Notes under the pieces: model-generated
Database searches by the model: none
Seen by the model: the letters and a program-made list of their open reading frames with translations, nothing else
Told to the model about the DNA's origin: nothing
NCBI GenBank assembly: GCA_018702715.1
Contig: JABIYQ010000169.1
Location: 1 to 5,431 of the forward strand
Source: Desulfobacula sp.
Lineage (GTDB): Bacteria > Desulfobacterota > Desulfobacteria > Desulfobacterales > Desulfobacteraceae
Reading direction: 5' to 3'
Length of the DNA stretch: 5,431 nt
Program-made: the position numbers and the translations under genes
Shown here: positions 1-5,431 of the stretch, one piece after another
How the letters are laid out: each line of letters opens with the position of its first letter
Numbering within the stretch: the stretch's first letter is position 1

Positions 1-466
1 CCAAAAAGGATATTCTGTTATTACAGGCGGTGGTGGTGGAATTATGGAAGCTGCTAATAAAGGGGCGGTAAGAGGTGGTGCTGAATCTATCGGACTAAAT
101 ATTAAACTGCCCTTTGAGCAAAAGCCCAACCCATATGCAACCATGCAAATTGAATTTAATTATTTTTTTGTTAGAAAAGTAATGTTTTTAAAATATGCCC
201 AGGCTTATATAATAATGCCGGGAGGTTTTGGAACCCTTGACGAGCTGTTTGAAACCATTACATTGATCCAGACAAAACGGATTCGGAAAATGCCGATTAT
301 CCTTGTGGATAAAGACTATTGGAAAGGATTGATCCATTGGGTAAAAAATAAATTTTTAGAAGAAAAAATGATTTCTGAAAAAGACCTTGACCTTTTTCAT
401 CTATTGGATGACCCGGAAGATATTGTTCGGGTAGTAGAAAAATTTTATAAAGCTGCTGATGTTTAA
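1..466 (+). CDS. LOG family (TIGR00730-type) nucleoside monophosphate phosphoribohydrolase, 5'-truncated
   Basis: This is the C-terminal part of a Rossmann-fold LOG/'lysine decarboxylase-like' protein. The family hydrolyses the N-glycosidic bond of nucleoside 5'-monophosphates (cytokinin ribotides in plant LOG) in the cytoplasm; the bacterial substrate is often AMP or unknown. The frame is open from base 2, so the gene starts outside the window, and the ATG at 44 is an internal Met rather than a start. Visible signatures are the glycine-rich nucleotide-binding segment GGGGGIMEAANKGA (26-67), the conserved Arg in FFVRKVMF (about 164-187), and the hallmark PGGFGTLDE (218-244), whose last Glu is the expected catalytic residue. 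The usual family form of the first motif is GGGPGIMEA, so Gly replaces Pro here. It ends at TAA 464-466 with 155 visible residues, and a normal N-terminal part is presumably missing. It lies 114 bases upstream of parE on the same strand. Family assignment is firm; the actual substrate is not shown by the sequence. Confidence 0.93.
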   Translation, partial: QKGYSVITGGGGGIMEAANKGAVRGGAESIGLNIKLPFEQKPNPYATMQIEFNYFFVRKVMFLKYAQAYIIMPGGFGTLDELFETITLIQTKRIRKMPIILVDKDYWKGLIHWVKNKFLEEKMISEKDLDLFHLLDDPEDIVRVVEKFYKAADV

Positions 467-580
467 CGCTTACCCTGCAACGTGCTCCTAAAAAACAAAC
501 AAGGGCCAATGCCGGGTGGAAGAAATGATATAAGATTATACCCAATATTTACACTTACTTAATTTTTATATGAACAATTT
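467..580. other. Intergenic gap between the LOG gene and parE
   Basis: These 114 bases contain no recognisable gene, tRNA, or terminator hairpin with a U-tract. AT-rich hexamers such as TATAAG (529-534), TTATAC (536-541) and TTTACA (548-553) resemble promoter elements. None pairs with a partner at 16-18 bases, so I do not call a promoter, although one for parE could lie here. The last 20 bases before parE have no purine-rich Shine-Dalgarno sequence. A 4-codon frame, ATG 570 to TGA 582-584, runs into the parE start codon. Confidence 0.6.
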
Positions 581-2521
581 ATGAAATTATTTGAACCAAA
601 AACAAAAGACAAAAACTTAGCCAGTACATACAATGCTGAATCCATCGAGGTTTTAAAAGGACTGGATCCGGTCAAAAGAAGGCCTGGGATGTATACTGAC
701 ACTTCCAGCCCTGATCATTTAGCATTTGAGGTTATCGACAATAGCGTAGATGAAGCCATTGCAGGATTTGCGACCCAGATTGATGTTGTTTTAAAAAAAG
801 ATCAATCCATTATCGTATCTGACAATGGGCGGGGAATGCCCGTGGATATACATCCTGAAGAAAAAGTGTCTGGTGTGGAATTAATCATGTCAAGACTTCA
901 TGCCGGTGCTAAATTTTCCAATAAAGACTATAGTTATTCAGGCGGACTCCATGGTGTCGGTGTTTCCGTTGTAAATGCCTTGTCTTCACGTTTGACAATT
1001 TTAATCAAAAGGGATGAGCATGAATATCACATTGGATTTAAAAACGGGATCAAAACTGAAAATCTATCAATTGTAAAAAAACTTAATACAAAAAAAACAG
1101 GAACATCTCTTCAATTTTATCCTGATATCTCATATTTTGACAGGCCTTTATTTTCAAAAACAGCTTTGAAAACAGCATTAAAATCAAAAGCCATTCTTTG
1201 CAAGGGACTTGTTACTATTTTTTATGATGAAGAATCCAAAGAAAAAACCACCTGGAAATATGACCATGGCCTGGATGATTATCTAAATGAAAATTTAAAT
1301 GGGAAAAAATGTATTTTTTCTCATCCTTTTGCAGGGGAGCTTTATGGGGATGATATTAAAATCATATGGGCTGTAAACTGGACCATAGAATCCGGTTCTA
1401 ACCCTGAAGAAAGTTATGTTAACCTTATCCCCACACGATTGGGTGGCACCCACGTCAATGGGTTTAGGTCAGGGCTTTTGGAATCTGTCAGAGAGTTTTG
1501 CAAGTTTAGGAATCTTTTACCCAAAGGGTTATATCTTGCCCCGGAAGACATATGGGACAAGATTGGGTATATTCTTTCCGTCAAACTTTCCGATGCCCAG
1601 TTTTCAGGGCAGACAAAAGAAAGACTATCCTCTCGTCATTGTGCAAATCTTGTAAATCTTCAGATCAGGGATAATTTCAGCCTGTGGTTGAATCAAAATA
1701 TTGAAGAAGGTGAAAGCCTTGCTCAATTTGCCATTGAAAATGCAAAGAATCGAGTAAAAAAAGCCAAAAAGGTCTCAAAAAAAAGAGCCTCTAACGGCAC
1801 TATACTTCCTGCAAAATTGTCTGACTGCACAAGTATTGATCATGCAAGGCGGGAATTGTTCTTTGTGGAAGGAGATTCTGCCGGAGGTTCTGCAAAGCAG
1901 GCAAGAGACAGACGATTTCAGGCAATTATGCCCTTACGCGGTAAGATATTAAACACATGGGATCTTGAATCGTCTATAATAATTGAATCTAAAGAAATCA
2001 GGGATATTTCCCAGGTTTTAGGCGTAATACCAGGTTCTGATGATATTTCCAAACTCAGGTATAATAGAATATGTGTGCTAGCCGATGCCGATTCTGACGG
2101 GCTGCATATTGCTACATTGATGTGCGCTCTGTTTTTAAAGCATTTCCCGGAAATTGTAAAAAAAGGCCATGTTTATATTGCAATGCCGCCATTATACAGA
2201 ATTGACGTTGCAAAAGAAGTTTTTTACGCATTGGATGACTCTGAAAAAAACAATATTATCAAAAAAATAAACCGCAGGAAAAAGAAAAGCAAAATAAATA
2301 TTCAAAGATTTAAAGGATTGGGTGAAATGAATCCGGCCCAGCTTAAAGAGACAACAATTTCACCCGATTCCAGACGTTTGGTACAATTATCTGTGGATAA
2401 TGGATCTGAAGAATCATTAAAAAAAGTTTATGAAATTATGGATATGCTCCTTGGGAAAAAAAGAGCAAAAGATAGAAAAATCTGGATAGAATCAAATGGC
2501 AATATAAAAGAGATTGAGTAA
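581..2521 (+). CDS. parE: DNA topoisomerase IV subunit B (ParE)
   Basis: This is the ATP-binding subunit of topoisomerase IV. With ParC it decatenates replicated chromosomes and relaxes supercoils by ATP-driven double-strand passage. The protein has 646 residues, close to E. coli ParE (630), and lacks the TOPRIM insertion that lengthens proteobacterial GyrB. The GHKL ATPase part shows EVIDN (E50 general base, N54 Mg binding), DNGRGMP (81-87) and the ATP lid GGLHGVGVSVVNALS (121-135). The transducer has the QTK loop (Q344-K346), whose Lys contacts the ATP gamma-phosphate. The TOPRIM part has VEGDSAGG (E430), PLRGKILN (451-458), the DADSDG metal site (D502, D504, D506) and QRFKGLGEMNP (575-585). 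ATG 581 is the only ATG, GTG or TTG between the in-frame stop at 560-562 and the conserved YNA at residues 17-19. It gives an N-terminus about 12 residues longer than E. coli ParE, without a visible Shine-Dalgarno site. ParE rather than GyrB is supported by length, by ParE-like wording throughout, and by parC directly downstream. Confidence 0.97.
   Translation: MKLFEPKTKDKNLASTYNAESIEVLKGLDPVKRRPGMYTDTSSPDHLAFEVIDNSVDEAIAGFATQIDVVLKKDQSIIVSDNGRGMPVDIHPEEKVSGVELIMSRLHAGAKFSNKDYSYSGGLHGVGVSVVNALSSRLTILIKRDEHEYHIGFKNGIKTENLSIVKKLNTKKTGTSLQFYPDISYFDRPLFSKTALKTALKSKAILCKGLVTIFYDEESKEKTTWKYDHGLDDYLNENLNGKKCIFSHPFAGELYGDDIKIIWAVNWTIESGSNPEESYVNLIPTRLGGTHVNGFRSGLLESVREFCKFRNLLPKGLYLAPEDIWDKIGYILSVKLSDAQFSGQTKERLSSRHCANLVNLQIRDNFSLWLNQNIEEGESLAQFAIENAKNRVKKAKKVSKKRASNGTILPAKLSDCTSIDHARRELFFVEGDSAGGSAKQARDRRFQAIMPLRGKILNTWDLESSIIIESKEIRDISQVLGVIPGSDDISKLRYNRICVLADADSDGLHIATLMCALFLKHFPEIVKKGHVYIAMPPLYRIDVAKEVFYALDDSEKNNIIKKINRRKKKSKINIQRFKGLGEMNPAQLKETTISPDSRRLVQLSVDNGSEESLKKVYEIMDMLLGKKRAKDRKIWIESNGNIKEIE
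2507..2512 (+). promoter_or_regulatory. Probable ribosome binding site of parC inside the end of parE
   Basis: AAAGAG lies 8 bases before the parC ATG at 2521 and is the only purine-rich stretch at a suitable distance. It is a partial match to the Shine-Dalgarno consensus. Because the parE stop overlaps the parC start as TAATG, ribosomes finishing parE could also re-initiate directly, so translation of parC need not depend on this site alone. Confidence 0.4.
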
Positions 2522-4779
2522 TGAAAGAAACGCTTCCATCCGCAATTGAGGATTATGAACAAATACCTTTCCAGGAATTTACCCAGAAAGCATATTTAAA
2601 CTATTCAATGTATGTTATTTTAGACCGCGCCCTGCCCCATATTGCAGATGGTTTAAAGCCGGTGCAAAGAAGGATTGTCTACTCCATGAGCCAATTGGGC
2701 TTAGCGTCTACTGCCAAGTTTAAAAAATCAGCAAGAACAGTGGGGGATGTATTGGGCAAATTCCATCCCCATGGAGATACGGCATGCTACGAAGCCATGG
2801 TTCTTTTAGCACAGCCTTTTTCTTTAAGATATCCTCTGGTTGATGGTCAGGGGAACTGGGGAGATCCCAATGATCCTAAGTCCTTTGCCGCTATGCGGTA
2901 TACAGAATCTAGATTATCACAATATGCTGATATTTTTCTCCAGGAAGTTGATTTGGGAACCTCGGACTGGGTACCCAATTTTGATGGAACATTAAGCGAA
3001 CCAAAGCTTCTTCCTGCAAGGCTTCCGAATATTTTGCTAAATGGTTCCACAGGTATTGCAGTTGGTATGGCAACCAATATTCTACCCCATAACCTGCGTG
3101 AAGTAGCAAAAGCATTAATTGCCCTAATCGATAATGAAGATACAAGCATTGACGAAATCTGTAAATTTATCAAGGGTCCTGATTTTCCAACCCAAGCGGA
3201 AATCATAACACCCAGATCAGAGATAAAAGATATTTACAAAACAGGAACCGGCAGAATTAAGATGCGGGCTAAATTTCATGTCGAAGATTCGGAAATAATT
3301 TTCACAGCGCTTCCCCACCATGCCTCCACTGAAAAAATTTATGAACAGATAGCTTCACAAATGGTAGCCAAAAAACTTCCCATGGTAAGCGATATAAGAG
3401 ATGAGTCAGACCATGAAGACCCCACACGGCTTGTCGTGATTCCACGCTCCAACAGGGTTGATCTTAACGCGTTAACCGATCACCTGTTTGCCACAACCGA
3501 TCTTGAAAAGTCATATTCATTTAATATGAATATGATTGGAATTAATGGCAGGCCTCAGGTCAAAAATCTACTGAAGATACTTACAGAATGGCTTGAATTC
3601 AGGGCAGACACTGTAAGGAAAAAATTGAACTTCCGGCTAGAAAAAATTTTAAAACGCCTTCATATTTTAGAAGGCTTTCTTATTGCCTTTTTAAATATGG
3701 ATGAAGTGATTAAAATTATCAGAAGATCTGATCATCCCAAAAAAGATCTGATTAAGGTCTTCTCAATAACCGAACTACAGGCAACTGCCATTCTTGAAAT
3801 CAGACTGCGGCAACTTGCCAAATTAGAAGAAATAAAAATTCAATCTGAACAAAAAGAATTGAATTCCCAGCGCAAAGACCTTGAAAAAATTCTTGGCAAA
3901 GAAGAAATATTCAAGGAATATATAAAAGAAGAAATAAAATCCGATGCCAAAAAATATGGTGATAAAAGGCGATCACCAATAAAAAAACGCAAAGAGGCAG
4001 AAAAGTTTTCTGTTACAGATGTAATGGATATACAACCTGTAACCATCATCTTGTCTAAAAATGGTTGGATTCGATCAGCCAAAGGCCATGATATCAACCC
4101 TGAAACTGTGAAATTTAAATCCGGGGATTCGCTTCTGGGGCATTTAAGGACAAAAAGCGACAAACCTATCATCTTTCTGGACAATACGGGCAGAAGCTAT
4201 ATGCTGTTTTCTCATACACTTCCTTCTGCCAGGAGCAATGGAGAGCCATTGACCGGCCATTTATCTATCAGACCCAATTCCCACATCAAGTTTATGCTGT
4301 CAGCAGAAAATAATAATCATTTTTTGATGGGTTCTGACAATGGATATGGGTTTATCATAAGATTTAATGATTTTTTAACCAATTATAAAAATGGCAAGGC
4401 CGTTGTCACTTTAAAGGAAAATCATGAATTATTAAATCCTGGAGCTGTCATTGATCTGGAAAAAGACAGCATAGCCGCGGTTACGTCTAAGGGCAGGCTT
4501 TTGATATTTAAATTAAGACAATTGCCTAATTTAAAGAAAGGACAGGGAAATAAAATTATTTCCATCCCAAAAAAAGAATTAAAATCATCAACTCCGGAAA
4601 CACTTAGCTTTCTTAAAATATTACCATTAAATGCCAACCTTTTTATCTATTCCGGAAGGCATTATCTTAAAATGAGCCCTGGTAACCAAAAAGACTATAC
4701 TGGGATGAGGGGCCATAGAGGGAAAAAACTTCCCCGGGGATATCAGAATGTTGATCGTGTGGAAATTGTGCCTATTTAA
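2521..4779 (+). CDS. parC: DNA topoisomerase IV subunit A (ParC)
   Basis: This is the DNA cleavage-religation subunit of topoisomerase IV. It forms the transient 5'-phosphotyrosyl link to DNA and partners with ParE. The 752 residues equal the length of E. coli ParC. The winged-helix region carries the quinolone-determining motif HPHGDTACYE (82-91), with T87 and E91 at the positions of E. coli S80 and E84. The catalytic Arg-Tyr pair is in AAMRYTE, with Y127 at bases 2899-2901. The tower includes GSTGIAVGMATNI (175-187), whose Ile179 fits the DNA-bending intercalating residue. A charged, helical coiled-coil region spans about 350-480, followed by a Lys/Arg-rich link (about 472-495). The C-terminal beta-pinwheel (about 498-752) has no canonical GyrA box (QRRGGKG), only degenerate GKG-like turns such as LKKGQGNKI (671-679) and a conserved end near 727-742. 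This separates it from GyrA and fits decatenation rather than supercoiling. The start is fixed by the one-base overlap with the parE stop and by alignment of the N-terminus with ParC. Confidence 0.97.
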   Translation: MKETLPSAIEDYEQIPFQEFTQKAYLNYSMYVILDRALPHIADGLKPVQRRIVYSMSQLGLASTAKFKKSARTVGDVLGKFHPHGDTACYEAMVLLAQPFSLRYPLVDGQGNWGDPNDPKSFAAMRYTESRLSQYADIFLQEVDLGTSDWVPNFDGTLSEPKLLPARLPNILLNGSTGIAVGMATNILPHNLREVAKALIALIDNEDTSIDEICKFIKGPDFPTQAEIITPRSEIKDIYKTGTGRIKMRAKFHVEDSEIIFTALPHHASTEKIYEQIASQMVAKKLPMVSDIRDESDHEDPTRLVVIPRSNRVDLNALTDHLFATTDLEKSYSFNMNMIGINGRPQVKNLLKILTEWLEFRADTVRKKLNFRLEKILKRLHILEGFLIAFLNMDEVIKIIRRSDHPKKDLIKVFSITELQATAILEIRLRQLAKLEEIKIQSEQKELNSQRKDLEKILGKEEIFKEYIKEEIKSDAKKYGDKRRSPIKKRKEAEKFSVTDVMDIQPVTIILSKNGWIRSAKGHDINPETVKFKSGDSLLGHLRTKSDKPIIFLDNTGRSYMLFSHTLPSARSNGEPLTGHLSIRPNSHIKFMLSAENNNHFLMGSDNGYGFIIRFNDFLTNYKNGKAVVTLKENHELLNPGAVIDLEKDSIAAVTSKGRLLIFKLRQLPNLKKGQGNKIISIPKKELKSSTPETLSFLKILPLNANLFIYSGRHYLKMSPGNQKDYTGMRGHRGKKLPRGYQNVDRVEIVPI

Positions 4780-4797
4780 TCAATTTAAAGATTAAGA

Positions 4798-5431
4798 ATG
4801 AAAAAAATTTATTTTAATAATTTCATTTTAATAAATCTTCTCGCCCTTTTATCATTTTTCATTTATTTTTCTGTTTTAATTCATAAAAAGGAATTTCATT
4901 TTAATCTAACCCGTTTGGAAAGAATTAAAAAATCCGGAGTTTTAAGACTTATAACCAATGAATCCATTAATACATATTACTATTATAATGGACACCCCAC
5001 GGGTTTTGAATATGACCTGGCAAAAGAGTTTGCCAAATTCTTAAATGTTGATCTTGATGTTGTTACTCCAGGCTGGAACAATATGTTTGCTTATCTTGAA
5101 CAGGGAAAAGGTGACTTTATTGCATCAGGACTTGCGATAACAAAAAAAAGGCTGGGAAAAGTTAACTTTTCAATTCCCTATATGTCTATCCGACAACACA
5201 TAATACACCATAAATTAATTTTCGGTCCAAAAAACATTGAAGACCTTACCTTTAGAGCTATAGATGTTCGTCGGGGTACTTCGTATCATTCACGACTTGA
5301 GGAAATTAAAAAATCAGGCATTAATTTTAATTATATCCTTCATGATAATATTCCAACAGAGGAAATGATCCGAATGGTCCAGGACAGAAAAATAAAATTT
5401 ACCATAGCTGATAATAATATAGCTCATTTGA
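4798..5431 (+). CDS. mltF: MltF-like membrane-bound lytic transglycosylase, N-terminal part (3'-truncated)
   Basis: The frame is open from ATG 4798 to the window end (211 residues). The N-terminus is Lys-Lys followed by a hydrophobic stretch (about residues 8-28) that acts as a signal peptide or uncleaved anchor. It has no Cys lipobox, as in E. coli MltF. From about residue 39 there is a family-3 solute-binding (SBP_bac_3) domain: RLERIKKSGVLRL, GFEYDLAKEFAKFLNV (69-84), the TKKR...FSIPY segment with Arg118 in the place of the ligand-binding Arg, RRGTSY (158-163), and FTIADNNIAHL (201-211), which resembles MltF more than a transporter binding protein. The SLT lysozyme-like domain expected downstream, which cleaves murein to 1,6-anhydro products, lies outside the window, so the enzymatic call is inference. 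Alternatives are a solute-binding protein or a sensor kinase with the same periplasmic domain. It starts 18 bases after parC with no terminator between them, suggesting co-transcription. Its own Shine-Dalgarno site is weak (TAAAG, 4786-4790). Confidence 0.8.
   Translation, partial: MKKIYFNNFILINLLALLSFFIYFSVLIHKKEFHFNLTRLERIKKSGVLRLITNESINTYYYYNGHPTGFEYDLAKEFAKFLNVDLDVVTPGWNNMFAYLEQGKGDFIASGLAITKKRLGKVNFSIPYMSIRQHIIHHKLIFGPKNIEDLTFRAIDVRRGTSYHSRLEEIKKSGINFNYILHDNIPTEEMIRMVQDRKIKFTIADNNIAHL

Noticed and set aside
297..545. Open frame of 82 codons on the - strand across the end of the LOG gene and the gap
   Set aside because: Most of it is antisense to the conserved LOG coding region. The product has no recognisable family or motif, and no convincing ribosome site precedes it.
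529..571. Promoter-like hexamers before parE (TATAAG, TTATAC, TTTACA, TTATAT)
   Set aside because: No pair has -35 and -10 similarity with 16-18 base spacing. Such hexamers are expected by chance in AT-rich DNA.
1416..1655. 79-codon + strand frame within parE in another frame
   Set aside because: It overlaps the conserved ParE transducer and QTK-loop region, where the parE frame is clearly the coding one.
2847..3206. Two antisense open frames opposite parC (119 and 78 codons)
   Set aside because: They mirror the most conserved part of parC (active-site and tower regions), and their products resemble nothing known. They are shadows of parC codon use.
3840..4184. Antisense 114-codon frame opposite the parC coiled-coil and pinwheel region, and a 71-codon one at 4422-4637
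   Set aside because: Both lie wholly inside parC in antisense and show no independent signals of being genes.
4811..4834. 10-base direct repeat ATTTTAATAA at 4811-4820 and 4825-4834
   Set aside because: It lies in the AT-rich codons of the mltF membrane anchor, the two copies are read in different frames, and there is no third copy. It is most likely low-complexity coincidence.
4788..4839. 6-base inverted repeat AAGATT/AATCTT around the mltF start
   Set aside because: The arms are short and AT-rich and are separated by about 40 bases, so they would not form a stable hairpin or terminator.

Overview
The window is an ordinary chromosomal stretch from a Gram-negative bacterium. Four genes lie head to tail on the + strand, two of them cut by the window edges. 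The DNA is AT-rich (roughly 35-40% GC by eye). The topoisomerase proteins look like the proteobacterial ParE/ParC pair of E. coli along their whole length, and a periplasmic murein-cleaving enzyme implies an outer membrane and periplasm. From the gene types and style I lean towards a Desulfobacterota (Desulfobacterales-like) or other proteobacterial genome. That placement is inference; no rRNA or other strong marker is present.

Layout: (1) 1-466, the 3' part of a LOG-family (TIGR00730-type) nucleoside monophosphate phosphoribohydrolase gene; (2) 467-580, a 114-base gap with no clear promoter or terminator; (3) 581-2521, parE, the ATPase/TOPRIM subunit of topoisomerase IV; (4) 2521-4779, parC, the DNA breakage-reunion subunit, overlapping parE by one base (TAATG); (5) 4798-5431, the 5' part of an mltF-like lytic transglycosylase gene, 18 bases after parC. 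It shows a membrane anchor and most of a family-3 solute-binding domain before the window ends.

How they work together: ParE and ParC form the heterotetramer that decatenates daughter chromosomes and relaxes supercoils, and the 1-base overlap fits coupled synthesis of the two subunits. The mltF-like gene follows closely enough to be co-transcribed. The LOG gene is on the same strand but separated by 114 bases, so its membership of the operon is uncertain.

I looked for a new system and found none. All four genes belong to well-known families and the catalytic motifs I checked are intact. The points worth a second look are small: the parE start has no visible Shine-Dalgarno sequence and is overlapped by a 4-codon mini-ORF, a cell-wall gene is tightly linked to topoisomerase IV, and a few residues differ from the usual family motifs.
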